Assembly: GCA_910585285.1 (NCBI GenBank)
Contig: CAJUDL010000009.1
Location: 26,141-90,140, forward strand
DNA length: 64,000 bases
Direction of reading: 5' to 3'
From: an uncultured Muribaculaceae bacterium
GTDB taxonomy: Bacteria; Bacteroidota; Bacteroidia; Bacteroidales; Muribaculaceae
The position numbers were made by a program, and so were the translations under genes. This document shows, piece by piece, positions 53,185 through 63,139 of this stretch (the first letter of the stretch is position 1; the number at the start of each line of letters is the position of its first letter). Below the pieces are notes generated by a model. That model saw only the letters and a list, made by a program, of their open reading frames with translations. It was not told the origin of the DNA and did no database searches.

Positions 53185-54741
53185 TTAAGATTTTTGAGGA
53201 GCAGTCTGCGGCTCAGGTGCTGGCACAGGTCCGCAATAGAGGTTTGCTCCAGGATATAACCCTTTTGGCGGCATGCCCGGTCTTCCGGGTGTGCCGCTGT
53301 CTGTAAAGAACGGATAAGGGAGTCCCCAGATGTATTCAGGATCTTTCCCAGGACTGAGATACCCGTCGACAATGGTGTCTCTGCCTGAGGGATTCTCAAA
53401 TGTGTAGAGATGGAAACGATATAGCATAACTGCGATGTGCTCAAATACTGTTGACTGAATTCCTTCATACGGTATCCAGGCTGAGGTAGACGTGAAACAA
53501 TACACTTGTAATGGTATTCCGGCAGCTGTTTGGGCAAGGGTATTTACGAAGCAGTCGTCGACATGGCTTATTGAAGGATTGTTGTCAAGATAAATCTTGA
53601 CGTATGCTCTCATGATGCCAAGATTGGTGTCGATGGAGCCGTCGGCAAGCCCTGCGCTGTTGCTGACATCTTCAACTTTGCCGGCATTTCGTTGCTCAAT
53701 TTTCTTCTCAATCCATTCCTTAAGTAAAGGAATCTGTGTGAACTCAGCAAGCATGGCATCATCTGTGGCTACAACGCTGTCTGCATCTATCATGTAGCAT
53801 CTCTGGATACGTCTCGTATGACTCTGCTGCATATTACGATAACTTTTGAAGCCACTGCTGATAAGGTTATAAGGAGGAATGGTAGAAATTGTCTTATCCC
53901 AGTTTTCGATTTTTATTGCAGTCAGACCAACTTCCACAACGGTGCCGTTTGCATCGGAACCATTGGGCACAATCCAGTCGCCTACATGAAGAGAATCATT
54001 TTCTGCAAGCTGCACTCCTGCAACCACACCCAGAATATTATCTTTAAACACCAGCATCAGCACTGCCGAGAATGCTCCCAAGCCGGCGAGCATTGATGCG
54101 GGGGAACGATTGAACAATATTCCGAATACGACGATCACGCCGATAATCCACATTATAAGTTTTATGAGTTGCACAACTCCATTTAGAGGCAGATGGCGTT
54201 TGTTAGCGCGGTTATTGATGTGCGTCCATACTACATCTGCGAGTGTTGTGAATGTTCTGCATAACACGAAAACTATATATATCCATGTTATTCTTGTAAG
54301 CCATAATGCCAATGATTCTTTGCCGTTGAGGGTAAACTGAATCAGTATAAGAAATATTATCGGAGGAATAATGCTGCAAACTTTTGTGAAGAAATGATGA
54401 TCAACGAGATATTGATAAAAATCATTTTTTACGTGGGGACCGATTTTATTGAGGATGTATACCATCAACCATTTTACAAGCATTCCGATTCCCCAAGCCA
54501 CTAAAAACACGAGAATGGCATATAGAAGGAGAAAAAGATTTGAATGATGTTCAAATCCAAAAAGATCGAGAAACCAATACACACATTTCATCAATATTCG
54601 TGCAATGAAGTATGTGCTTTCTTCAGTTGTGGAGGAGAGATGCAGCCCAATCGCATCAGCCATATTGGGATCGGCTGCGGGAGTGGCAGGTGGTGTTAAT
54701 ATTGAAATCATACGTGTGTCAAATGCAATATGGTTATGCAT
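53185..54741 (-). CDS. Mechanosensitive channel, MscS/YbdG-type
   Basis: A 518-residue membrane protein with about five helices (LLLYAILVFLVAWGIGMLVK, ITWIYIVFVLCRTFTTLADV, LIMWIIGVIVVFGILFNRSP) and the pore helix SMLAGLGAFSAVLMLVFKDN followed by ILGVVAGVQLAENDSLHVGD. The C-terminal cytoplasmic part is long and ends in Pro-rich TPGRPGMPPKG, which is typical of the YbdG (miniconductance) group. It relieves osmotic stress. The start may be at residue 11 (54711). Confidence 0.85.
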   Translation of the reverse strand: MHNHIAFDTRMISILTPPATPAADPNMADAIGLHLSSTTEESTYFIARILMKCVYWFLDLFGFEHHSNLFLLLYAILVFLVAWGIGMLVKWLMVYILNKIGPHVKNDFYQYLVDHHFFTKVCSIIPPIIFLILIQFTLNGKESLALWLTRITWIYIVFVLCRTFTTLADVVWTHINNRANKRHLPLNGVVQLIKLIMWIIGVIVVFGILFNRSPASMLAGLGAFSAVLMLVFKDNILGVVAGVQLAENDSLHVGDWIVPNGSDANGTVVEVGLTAIKIENWDKTISTIPPYNLISSGFKSYRNMQQSHTRRIQRCYMIDADSVVATDDAMLAEFTQIPLLKEWIEKKIEQRNAGKVEDVSNSAGLADGSIDTNLGIMRAYVKIYLDNNPSISHVDDCFVNTLAQTAAGIPLQVYCFTSTSAWIPYEGIQSTVFEHIAVMLYRFHLYTFENPSGRDTIVDGYLSPGKDPEYIWGLPYPFFTDSGTPGRPGMPPKGLYPGANLYCGPVPAPEPQTAPQKS

Positions 54742-54897
54742 TTAATACAACGCGGTCAATGTAAAAGTTCAAATTCCGAGATTAATTCATTTGCCTCTGG
54801 CTGATACAGCATGGGTAATAAATATTACGGGACGACAATCACTTGCCATCCCGTCAGAATTTATGCAAAATTAATGTAAAACACTATTATGAAACAA

Positions 54898-55839
54898 TTA
54901 TTTCAATTTCAAAACCTGACCTGCCTGTATCTTGTCGGAACTTGCGAGTCTATTGATTTTTCTCAGCGTAGTAGCAGACATACCATAAGAGCGAGCTATG
55001 GAAGAGAGTGTGTCGCCTCTTTTGACAGTATAGGTTGTTTTTGAGTCATTACCTTTCTTATAGGGATTCTCTTTTTCAGCCCTTGCGAGATTTTTCGAAG
55101 GTGCGAAATTTCTCGGTTTGGTATATGTTGATTTAGAGAATGTATACGTATCGGTATGGGTTGTATGGTTTGCAAAGTCGAATATTGCCGAAGGATTGAT
55201 TGCATATCCCATGAAACGGGTTTCGAAATGCAGGTGAGGTCCGGTGCTTCGGCCTGTACTTCCACCAAGACCTATAGGTTCTCCTGCTTTTACGGTCTGA
55301 TTGGGTTTTACAAGATGTTTATTAAGGTGACCATAGACGGTTTCAAGACCATTAGGGTGACGGAGGATCACATAATTTCCGTATCCTCTTGCTTCATATG
55401 CAGTAAGTCTGACTTTTCCGTCAAAAGCGGCATAGATTGTATCATTGCTGCGGATAGCAAGATCGATTCCTTTGTGCATTCTTCCGAATTTTGCACGATA
55501 ACCGTAATTTGATGTTACTCTGCCTGGAACTGGCATGAAATAGCCTGTCACATCAATAACTTTTGAATTGGGAACATCAGCTTCCTTGAAAGGATTCACA
55601 GCTTTGCTGTTCCAGCCTTCAGTATATATGTCAAGTTCCGGTTCGAGGTCATCGATAAGGTCTATGAATGTATTTTTTTCAACCAGGCGTATCTGATCTT
55701 TATTCTTAGCCTGATTTGCGAGAAGCTGCTTGTGCATGTCGGAATGGGCAGCTTTCGATACAATTTTTTGTGCAGACACTCCGGTAGCGGTTATTGCCAT
55801 TAACAGAGCAGCACCAAATATGTTTCTAAATCTAATCAT
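54898..55839 (-). CDS. M23-family peptidase with C-terminal LysM domain
   Basis: A 313-residue exported protein (signal ending GVSAQ). The LytM/M23 domain has GRMHKGIDLAIR (His and Asp zinc ligands), VYGHLNKHLV and GSTGRSTGPHLHFETRF (HxH). After a polar stretch (KNLARAEKENPYKK), the C-terminal LysM module is YTVKRGDTLSSIARSYGMSA. All catalytic residues are present, so it is a probable active cell-wall endopeptidase. Confidence 0.93.
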   Translation of the reverse strand: MIRFRNIFGAALLMAITATGVSAQKIVSKAAHSDMHKQLLANQAKNKDQIRLVEKNTFIDLIDDLEPELDIYTEGWNSKAVNPFKEADVPNSKVIDVTGYFMPVPGRVTSNYGYRAKFGRMHKGIDLAIRSNDTIYAAFDGKVRLTAYEARGYGNYVILRHPNGLETVYGHLNKHLVKPNQTVKAGEPIGLGGSTGRSTGPHLHFETRFMGYAINPSAIFDFANHTTHTDTYTFSKSTYTKPRNFAPSKNLARAEKENPYKKGNDSKTTYTVKRGDTLSSIARSYGMSATTLRKINRLASSDKIQAGQVLKLK

Positions 55840-55893
55840 TTCTGTTATTCGCTTCGAGGAGACAGGTCTTCGAAAAGAGAGTTTTATGTGTTA

Positions 55894-56358
55894 TTAATTT
55901 AGTTCGTCGTCACCATAAATGAAACTAATGTTTCCCGGTGTGTAGTCGAAAATCTCTTCTGGTTTAAAGAAGCGTGCGAGTTCAATTTTTGCGTTTTCAA
56001 CGCTGTCGCTTGCGTGAACTATATTCATCTGACCGCTCATGCAGAAGTCGCCGCGAAGTGTGCCTGGGGCTGCCTTGCGACCATTTGTAACACCTGTCAT
56101 CTCGCGGAAAACACTTACAACATCAACGCCTTTAAGACACATGACGATTACTGGAGATGCAGTCATGGAAGCGACTATTGATGGGAAGAAAGGTTTATCA
56201 ACGAGATGTGCATAATGTTCGCGAAGAATAGCCTCGTCAAGCTGAATCATTTTCATTCCGCATATGATTAATCCTCTTTTCTCGATTCTGCTGATAACTT
56301 CACCGATAAGATTACGTTCAATTGCAGATGGTTTGAGGATTACAAGTGTCTGTTCCAT
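55894..56358 (-). CDS. ndk: Nucleoside diphosphate kinase
   Basis: A 154-residue protein. TLVILKPSAIERNLIGEVIS, GLIICGMKMIQLDE, GKP-like KPFFPSIVASMTASPVIVMC, LRGDFCMSGQMNIVHASDS with the phospho-histidine in NIVHASD. It equilibrates nucleoside triphosphates. The ATG at 56358 is used, because TATCTTTG at 56411-56404 is the likely -7 element and the longer frame starts inside it. Confidence 0.96.
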   Translation of the reverse strand: MEQTLVILKPSAIERNLIGEVISRIEKRGLIICGMKMIQLDEAILREHYAHLVDKPFFPSIVASMTASPVIVMCLKGVDVVSVFREMTGVTNGRKAAPGTLRGDFCMSGQMNIVHASDSVENAKIELARFFKPEEIFDYTPGNISFIYGDDELN

Positions 56359-56662
56359 GTTTTTGTTGTTTACAAATTTTAAGATTTTCAACTTCTTACG
56401 ATTCAAAGATAATCAAAATTGCTCCTAAATCCCAATTATTTAACAACTTTTTTTATTTTGTTTTGACGAATCGTTGAAAATATTAGCCATAACTCTATAC
56501 TATAAGTAGTTTTATGGAGTTTTTATGTTTTACAACATGTTTATAAACAATTTGCACACACCCTTTGGGCATGTGCAAATTCTATATTGTGGAAATGTTA
56601 AAATTCTTTAATAAAAAATAAGTGTGGTGTTATTTAATGCATTAGCATTTGCCTTGGGATTT
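56359..56662. other. Gap between ndk and the sulfatase gene
   Basis: The minus strand has the ndk -7 element TATCTTTG (56411-56404). A hairpin, AATTTGCACA (56549-56558) with TGTGCAAATT (56572-56581) around CACCCTTTGGGCA, probably ends the sulfatase transcript. The rest is A+T-rich with no ORF. Confidence 0.55.
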
Positions 56663-58246
56663 TTAAGGCATTTCGTTTGCGGGAAGTTCGTTGTAATTTC
56701 CCTTGCGAATTGTCTCAAGAAGGAGATGCAGCTTGCCTACTTCTTCCGGATGGGAATTGGCCACATTTTTATCTTCATACACTTTACTCATGTCGAAAAG
56801 CTGCTGTACAGGTGCGCATCCGGTTTCAACGTACGCACCACGTGGCTTCATTTTGGGGAATGTGCTGGCTTCAACATATTTCCATTGCGGCACACGGAGA
56901 GCGAGAGTGTGGTCATAACCCTGCTGCACAACCCAAGGACGGTTTGTCATGTCGCGTCCAAGCCAGTTGTCCATGCGGTTGAAAGAGTCGGGCGCGCTTC
57001 CTTTGGGCATCTGCACACCAAGGAATCCGGCGAAAGATGCCACAAGGTCAATCTGGGAAAGGACTGTTGCGTTTTCCCCTTTGGTAAGGTTGCCTGCAGG
57101 CCAGTGCACGATTACGGGTACGCGGGTTCCTCCTTCGTAGAGACTATACTTCGATCCTCTAAGTTCGCCTGTTGGGGAATGTCCGTTGAGGAGTTCCTCT
57201 GCATGGTCGTCGTATCCGTCGTTGAGCACGGGACCGTTGTCGCTTGAAACTATGATGATAGTATTGTCAAGGATCTTCATGTCTTCAAGTGTCTTGAGCA
57301 GTTGACCGACACTCCAGTCGAACTGTGCGATTGCGTCTCCACGAAGTCCCATCTTATTCTTGCCGCGGAATCTATCGTGAGGGAAGCGAGGCACATGAAC
57401 ATCATTCGTGGCAAAATACATGAAGAATGGTTCATTGCCATTCTCTTTGATAAAACGGATTGCATGTGAGGTTATTGAATCAGCAATGTTTTCATCTTTC
57501 CAAAGAGCTTTGCCGCCTCCTTTCATATAACCGATGCGAGAAATTCCGTTAACAATCGACATATCGTGACCGAAAGTCGGTTTGAGATTGTAAAGTAGTT
57601 CCGGATTGCTTTTACCGGTGGGTTCACCGGGGAAGTTCTCCTTATAGCTGACTTCGATTGGAGCTGACGGGTCATAGTTTGCCACATGACCGTTTTCTAT
57701 GAATACGCAAGGCACGCGGTCGGCGGTCGCAGCCATAATATATGAGTAATCGAAACCTATGTCCCCGAGGGCAGCGGGTAGTTGTGCATTCCAGTCTTGT
57801 GTTCCGGTTTTGTCACCAAGTCCGAGATGCCATTTGCCGATTGCGCATGTGGCATATCCTGCGGATTTAAACATGTCAGCCATAGTGTATTGCTCCGGTC
57901 GGATTATCATTCCGGCATCACCGGGGGCTATGTCAGTATCGGGACGTCGCCAGCTGTAATGACCCGTGAGCATAGCGTAGCGAGAAGGTGTGCTTGTCGC
58001 TGCTGTGGCATATGCGTTTGTGAAACGGATGCCATTGTTTGCCAGTCGGTTTACATTGGGTGTCTCAACATTTTTTGCACCATAACACTGCAAGTCTCCA
58101 TAACCGAGGTCATCGGCATAAATTATCAAGACATTCGGGCGAGATGGATCTGAAGTGCGTTTTTCTTTTTTAGGCGCTTCGGAAGCATTTGCTGATGCAA
58201 TTATGCCGAGCGACATAAGTGCGGCAACGTTTTTCATCGTTTTCAT
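56663..58246 (-). CDS. Sulfatase, serine-type (formylglycine family S1)
   Basis: A 527-residue exported protein (signal ending ANAS). LIIYADDLGYGDLQCYG holds the metal-binding Asp pair. TSTPSRYAMLTGHYSW is the sulfatase signature with Ser85 in the place converted to formylglycine, so it needs an anSME-type radical-SAM maturase (not in this window). IIIVSSDNGPVLNDGYDDHA and HWPAGNLTKG are also family motifs. It probably removes sulfate from host glycans or glycosaminoglycans. It stands alone without a PUL, and the target linkage is unknown. Confidence 0.9.
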   Translation of the reverse strand: MKTMKNVAALMSLGIIASANASEAPKKEKRTSDPSRPNVLIIYADDLGYGDLQCYGAKNVETPNVNRLANNGIRFTNAYATAATSTPSRYAMLTGHYSWRRPDTDIAPGDAGMIIRPEQYTMADMFKSAGYATCAIGKWHLGLGDKTGTQDWNAQLPAALGDIGFDYSYIMAATADRVPCVFIENGHVANYDPSAPIEVSYKENFPGEPTGKSNPELLYNLKPTFGHDMSIVNGISRIGYMKGGGKALWKDENIADSITSHAIRFIKENGNEPFFMYFATNDVHVPRFPHDRFRGKNKMGLRGDAIAQFDWSVGQLLKTLEDMKILDNTIIIVSSDNGPVLNDGYDDHAEELLNGHSPTGELRGSKYSLYEGGTRVPVIVHWPAGNLTKGENATVLSQIDLVASFAGFLGVQMPKGSAPDSFNRMDNWLGRDMTNRPWVVQQGYDHTLALRVPQWKYVEASTFPKMKPRGAYVETGCAPVQQLFDMSKVYEDKNVANSHPEEVGKLHLLLETIRKGNYNELPANEMP

Positions 58247-58349
58247 TTGGTTAAGTTATTTTGAGATTTTTAGGGTTTGAGTATGATCGGGTAATACGGC
58301 AGAATCATATTTTCCATTTGCCTGACGGTCTTTGGAAAATTATATTGCG

Positions 58350-59900
58350 TCATCTCTGAAGAAGATGACGCAATGGTGCTATGTTAAGGTTTATGGTATT
58401 ATTTGAATAAAGATTGTAGAGATTCTGATAGCCAAGACTGATAGCTTTGTCAATCATCTCTTCTCCCTTTACCAGGTCGCCTGTTTGCGCATAATAGACT
58501 GCTGCCATATAGTAATCATCTTTAGTTTTATCTTCTTTGTTAAGAAGGGCGCGTTTCATGGTTTCATCTGCATCAAGTTTCTTGCCGGCGAGACACTGAG
58601 CAAGTGCCTTATATGTGATGTCGTTGAATGTCTCAGGATCGAGGGTATTGCCTATTCTTCCATATTCGAGAATAGCCTCTTTTGCATTATCGAGCATGTT
58701 GAAGTTGACATATGCTTTTATCATTTGGGCACGAAGGTCAGCCGGATCAATCATGACAACTTCGTTTAGATTCTGCATTGCTGCCTTGGCATCTCCCAAC
58801 GCAACGTTGGCAAGGGCAGACTGAATGAGGGCTTTGGTTGAATATGCATCGATGTGCAAAGCTTTAGTTGCAGCAAGAAGGGCAGCGGCTGCGTTGCCGG
58901 CAGCTAATTCTGCCTCGGCTTTAACAATCTGCGTCGAGACACTGTTTTCTTTAAGCACAGCAAGGCTTGCATTAGTTGTAGCTTCAGCAATCTTATCAAG
59001 AGCGATGCAGCATTTAGCCATGTTGGCATAAACAGATGCTATCTGCCCTTCTTTGGATTGCAACAGTTTTGTAAAACCATCATACGCCTGTCTGTAGTTT
59101 CCACTATTGAAAGCAATACTTGCCTGCAGGAAAAACAAGGGGTCAGTATTTGAAGTGCGAGACACTGCGTATTGTATTGCGGCCTCTACTGCAGGATAAT
59201 TTTTGTCGGCAAGGTGAATGAGAGATTCGAGAGGACGACTTGATTTGCCGTCGGCAAGGCTGAATGCGCTCAGATAGTTTGCCGCTGCGTTCTCATCCTC
59301 ATGCATGTCTTCATAAAGTTCACCGATTCGGCAATAGGTAAGATAACTGCTGGGATCTGCATTTTCAGCTTGTTTAATAAGTTCTTTTGCCTCCTCAGTC
59401 TTATTCATCATAATATCCGCTCTCGCCATTCCGAAGAATGCTTCCTGGCTGCGGCTTTTAAGACGCTGCATAGATGCAAATGACTGATAAGCATCATCCG
59501 GACGATTAAGGTAAAGGGCAATGTTTCCTTTCTTATAAAGCAACGCATAGTCCTGGGGTGAAAGCGCGAGGGCATTATTTATGGCAGTGAGTGCCTTGTC
59601 ATATTCTTTCGTCTGAATGTAGATGTCGGCAAGCATCGAGTATTCATCCGTTCTGAGAACTTTCTCCTTTTCCGGAGTGTATTCGAGAGCCTTGACAATA
59701 TCTACGAGTGCTTCATCATACATTGAAAGATTGTAATACTGAGTTGCACGCTGGTACAGTGTGCTGTAATCTTTGGGATTCTCATTCAGGATTTCCTGAT
59801 ATCCGCGTAACACGGCTTTGGTAATAGGGCTGATCTGCTGAGCACTCGCACCTGCACAGGCAAAAAGTGTCAGACTTAAAAGCAATACTTTTATTTTCAT
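58350..59900 (-). CDS. Secreted tetratricopeptide-repeat protein
   Basis: A 516-residue protein with signal peptide ending GASAQ and TPR-like helix pairs throughout (YDEALVDIVKALEYTPEKEK, YDKALTAINNALALSPQDYA, NTDPLFFLQASIAFNSGNYR). The end is less regular. No catalytic motif. It lies 28 nt after kdsA, last in the rsmE-kdsA run, so it is likely a periplasmic scaffold of unknown partner. Confidence 0.75.
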   Translation of the reverse strand: MKIKVLLLSLTLFACAGASAQQISPITKAVLRGYQEILNENPKDYSTLYQRATQYYNLSMYDEALVDIVKALEYTPEKEKVLRTDEYSMLADIYIQTKEYDKALTAINNALALSPQDYALLYKKGNIALYLNRPDDAYQSFASMQRLKSRSQEAFFGMARADIMMNKTEEAKELIKQAENADPSSYLTYCRIGELYEDMHEDENAAANYLSAFSLADGKSSRPLESLIHLADKNYPAVEAAIQYAVSRTSNTDPLFFLQASIAFNSGNYRQAYDGFTKLLQSKEGQIASVYANMAKCCIALDKIAEATTNASLAVLKENSVSTQIVKAEAELAAGNAAAALLAATKALHIDAYSTKALIQSALANVALGDAKAAMQNLNEVVMIDPADLRAQMIKAYVNFNMLDNAKEAILEYGRIGNTLDPETFNDITYKALAQCLAGKKLDADETMKRALLNKEDKTKDDYYMAAVYYAQTGDLVKGEEMIDKAISLGYQNLYNLYSNNTINLNIAPLRHLLQR

Positions 59901-59928
59901 TTAGCTGTGAATTATATCGTTGTTGGAA

Positions 59929-60759
59929 TTATATGTTCATATCATTAAGCGCAATGCGAAGAGTAGTGAGATTCTTCAACAGTCCGGCGGCTTGGTCGAG
60001 AGGGAGCATATTCGCGCCATCACTTTTGGCAATGGCAGGATTCTGATGAGTTTCCATAAATATTCCGTCGGCACCGGCAGCCAGTCCCGACTTCGCAATT
60101 GTGGAGATCAATTGCGGAAGGCCACCGCTGACACCGTCGGCGCCATTGGGCTGCTGAAGGGAATGTGTTATGTCCATTATCACCGGGCATTCACATTCTT
60201 TTTTCATCACCGGAATTCCGCGCATATCTACCACAAGGTCTCCATAGCCGAAGAATGAGCCACGTTCGGTGACAGCAATCTTGTTATTGCCAGACTCGCG
60301 TACTTTCTCGCACGCGAAACGCATTGAAGAGGGAGCAAGGAACTGTCCTTTTTTTATGTTTACCATCTTGCCGGTTTTAGCCGCCGCCACGAGCAGTTCA
60401 GTCTGTCGACATAGGAATGCCGGAATTTGGAGTATGTCTACATATTCAGCTGCCATCGGGGCTTCTTCGGCAGAATGAATGTCAGTTACTACCGGAATAT
60501 GGAATGTTTCCTTTACTTTTCTCAATATCTTGAGTGCTTTTTCGTCTCCTATTCCGGTGAAGGAATCCAGACGGCTGCGATTAGCTTTTCGATAACTCCC
60601 TTTAAAGATATATGGAATATCCAGATCGGAGGTTATCTTAAGAAGTTTCTCAGCTATGTCAAGAGCCATTTCTTCACCTTCAATCACGCAAGGACCGGCA
60701 AGAAGAAAGAAATTGCCGATGGCACTTGAATTTATATATTCTATTATGTTGTCTGTCAT
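59929..60759 (-). CDS. kdsA: 3-deoxy-8-phosphooctulonate synthase
   Basis: A 276-residue protein. FLLAGPCVIEGEEMALDIAE, YIFKGSYRKANRSRLDSFTG, PVVTDIHSAEEAP, DILQIPAFLCRQTELLVAAA, IKKGQFLAPSSM and FMETHQNPAIAKSDGAN are the KdsA active-site blocks. It joins arabinose-5-phosphate and PEP to make KDO-8-P for the LPS core. It starts 3 nt after the rsmE stop. Confidence 0.97.
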   Translation of the reverse strand: MTDNIIEYINSSAIGNFFLLAGPCVIEGEEMALDIAEKLLKITSDLDIPYIFKGSYRKANRSRLDSFTGIGDEKALKILRKVKETFHIPVVTDIHSAEEAPMAAEYVDILQIPAFLCRQTELLVAAAKTGKMVNIKKGQFLAPSSMRFACEKVRESGNNKIAVTERGSFFGYGDLVVDMRGIPVMKKECECPVIMDITHSLQQPNGADGVSGGLPQLISTIAKSGLAAGADGIFMETHQNPAIAKSDGANMLPLDQAAGLLKNLTTLRIALNDMNI

Positions 60760-60762
60760 TAT

Positions 60763-61491
60763 TCAGTTATTTATTCTTAAGTCGTTTATAACATGTATTG
60801 CAGCGAGGGCATAAAGTGCAGCCGTTTCGGTGCGTAAACGGGTATTGCCGAATGTGGCTGGTATGAATCCTGCCTTGACAGACAGATCAACTTCCTCTGG
60901 AGAAAAGTCTCCCTCCGGACCAATCAGCAAAGTGACATTCTTTCCAGCTTCATAGACATTGACAAGTTCCTTTCTTGGGAATTCTTCCGAGCAGTATCCC
61001 ATGATTTTTATGCTCTGGTCTTTGTTTGTGCTGAGATCCTTGATGAATTCCTTAAATGTCTTCATGCCGCAGAATTCCGGCAGCGTTGCTTTCATGCTCT
61101 GTTTCATGGCTGAAACAAGTATCTTGTTGAGGCGATCAGTCTTGACATCTTTCCTTTCGCTTCTTGCGCATTTAAGGAATATGATTCTGTCGATACCGAT
61201 TTCTACTGCTTTCTCAAGCAGCCACTCCATTCTGTCGATGTTTTTGGTTGGAGCTACTGCAAGCGTAATCTGAGGTTTCCAATGACGTTTTTCTTCTAAG
61301 CGTGAAATTATGTCGAGCTCAGTTTTCTTTGGATTCGCATCGGTTATGATGCATTCATAAGCAAAGCCTTTGCCATCCACTGCATGGATTGTATCCCCCT
61401 CTTTCATTCTCAGCACTCTGCAGCAATGACCCGACTCCATCTCCGGCAGAGAGTAGTCAGTTTCAATATCGGGGGCATAGAAACGAATCAT
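60763..61491 (-). CDS. rsmE: 16S rRNA m3U1498 methyltransferase
   Basis: A 242-residue protein with an N-terminal PUA-like part (HCCRVLRMKEGDTIHAVDGK) and a SPOUT knot domain: LAVAPTKNIDRMEWLLEKAV, EIGIDRIIFLKCARSERK, LLIGPEGDFSPEEVDLSV and RLRTETAALYALAAI. The deep-knot motifs GPEGDFSxEE and LRTETA are intact. It methylates U1498 of 16S rRNA. Close to the nucleoside permease gene (27 nt). Confidence 0.95.
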   Translation of the reverse strand: MIRFYAPDIETDYSLPEMESGHCCRVLRMKEGDTIHAVDGKGFAYECIITDANPKKTELDIISRLEEKRHWKPQITLAVAPTKNIDRMEWLLEKAVEIGIDRIIFLKCARSERKDVKTDRLNKILVSAMKQSMKATLPEFCGMKTFKEFIKDLSTNKDQSIKIMGYCSEEFPRKELVNVYEAGKNVTLLIGPEGDFSPEEVDLSVKAGFIPATFGNTRLRTETAALYALAAIHVINDLRINN

Positions 61492-61518
61492 AGAGGATTT
61501 ATTATATTCTTTACAGGG

Positions 61519-62856
61519 TTATTCTGTCATTCCATCCGGATTTTCGCTACCCATGTCAATAGCTTTGTCGATATTTATGTTCTCAGGGTGTTTGGGAGCC
61601 TTGAAAATAAATATGAAAAGAATGCTTATCACCAGTGCATATGCCGCGAATATGAACCAGGAATGCTGCCATCCTGAAAGATTTTCTGCAGCTGAAGTCA
61701 TACCTGACATATCAACATGTTTGTTTACTACAAGGGTTCCGGCGAGGAATGTTCCGACACTTGCACCGATGCCGTTTGTCATTATCATGAATAATCCTTG
61801 TGCGCTTGAACGAATTTTCTTATCTGTCTGTTGATCTACGAATAGACCGCCGGCAACGTTGAAGAAGTCGAATGCTACGCCATAGACTATACATGAGAGG
61901 ATTATCCATACAAGTCCGGAGCCCGTGTCTCCAATACCGAAGAACCCGAATCTGAAGACCCATGCCAGCATAGCCATTAACATTACTCCTTTTATACCGA
62001 ATCGTTTTAGACAGAATGGTATCAGAAGTATGCATAAAGCTTCGCTTGCCTGGGAGATGGCTGTCAGTGCTGTCGCATTCTTTGCACCCCATGTTTCGGC
62101 ATATTCAGCAATGTTTTGGAAAGAATCAATGAACATTGTGCCGTAGCTGTTGGTGACCTGAAGACAAACACCAAGAAGCATTGAAAATATGAAGAACACA
62201 GCCATTGTGCGGCGTTTGAAAAGTTTGAAAGCGGAGAGACCGAGTGTTTCTGTCAAAGAAGAGCCAGATGATGGATTCACAGGGCAGTTGGGCATTGTCA
62301 GAGCATAAATCATAAGGACGAGGCTGACCACTCCTGAAGATACGAACTGAGCATATGTTGATTGAAAATTTGTGAAGTTGACGAACAATTCCGCACAAAT
62401 AAAACCGATTGTGCCGAAGACGCGAATCGGGGGGAAAGCAGTTACCGTGTCGAGCCCGGCTTTATTGAGAGCATTGAACGCTACCGAATTTGCAAGCCCG
62501 ATAGTGGGCATGAAGAATGCGATTGAAAGAGTATAGAATGTAAAGAGCGTTCCGAAGTTTACATTTCCATTGCTTTGCCAGCAATACCATCCCGCGAGTA
62601 TCATGAAGATACCGGCGATGCCATGACACAGGCTTAACATTTTTTGGGCAGGTACCCATTTGTCAGCCACAATTCCGATAAGGGCTGGCATAAAAAGGGA
62701 GACGAGACCCTGAGCTGTGTAGAACCAGAATATGTGGTCGCCCAGTCCAACAGAACCAAGGTATATACCCATCGAAACGAGATAACACCCCCACACAGCG
62801 AACTCTAAGAAGTTCATTACAATGAGGCGAGTTTTCATAGCAGTATTTGAAGCCAT
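61519..62856 (-). CDS. MFS nucleoside permease (NupG/XapB-like)
   Basis: A ~445-residue membrane protein with about 12 helices. TRLIVMNFLEFAVWGCYLVS and WFYTAQGLVSLFMPALIGIV at the start, PIRVFGTIGFICAELFVNF in the middle and DFFNVAGGLFVDQQTDKKIR are typical of the NHS family of nucleoside:H+ symporters in Bacteroidetes. The ATG at 62856 is chosen. The promoter at 63056-63086 means its leader contains the family A element (62873-63039). Confidence 0.82.
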   Translation of the reverse strand: MASNTAMKTRLIVMNFLEFAVWGCYLVSMGIYLGSVGLGDHIFWFYTAQGLVSLFMPALIGIVADKWVPAQKMLSLCHGIAGIFMILAGWYCWQSNGNVNFGTLFTFYTLSIAFFMPTIGLANSVAFNALNKAGLDTVTAFPPIRVFGTIGFICAELFVNFTNFQSTYAQFVSSGVVSLVLMIYALTMPNCPVNPSSGSSLTETLGLSAFKLFKRRTMAVFFIFSMLLGVCLQVTNSYGTMFIDSFQNIAEYAETWGAKNATALTAISQASEALCILLIPFCLKRFGIKGVMLMAMLAWVFRFGFFGIGDTGSGLVWIILSCIVYGVAFDFFNVAGGLFVDQQTDKKIRSSAQGLFMIMTNGIGASVGTFLAGTLVVNKHVDMSGMTSAAENLSGWQHSWFIFAAYALVISILFIFIFKAPKHPENINIDKAIDMGSENPDGMTE

Positions 62857-62872
62857 AATGTATTTTTTATTT

Positions 62873-63039
62873 AAGTTTCGCAAGCTTCAACTTAAAGTTT
62901 AGAAGTTTAAAAGTTTAAGGGTTTATAAGATGCGAATATGCCTGATGCCACACTTATTTCATCATGAATATATAAACTCATAAACTGCGCTTTGCGCAAC
63001 TAAACTTATAAACTTCAACTTTACGTTTGCGAAAGTTGA
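62873..63039. repeat. 167-bp palindromic element, family A copy 2
   Basis: It begins AAGTTTCGCAAGCTTCAACT and ends AACTTTACGTTTGCGAAAGT plus TGA, the reverse complement of the 19099-19264 element at nearly the same length. The internal tracts TTAAGGGTTTATAAGATGCG and CTAAACTTATAAACTTCAAC correspond block by block, although the middle differs (GATGCCACACTTATTTCATC here). Confidence 0.85.
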
Positions 63040-63055
63040 ATTTTGGATTTAAGCA

Positions 63056-63086
63056 CAAAGATAACCATTATCTTCCTAATGTCAAA
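63056..63086 (-). promoter_or_regulatory. Nucleoside permease promoter
   Basis: Minus-strand TTTG (63086-63083) and TATCTTTG (63063-63056) are 19 nt apart. The predicted start (about 63049) is upstream of the family A element, so the element would be copied into the mRNA leader of about 190 nt. Confidence 0.6.
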
Positions 63087-63139
63087 AAAAAGTGAAGGAA
63101 AGTCAATGTGTAAGGTTAAATCATTCTAAGGAACGCGCT

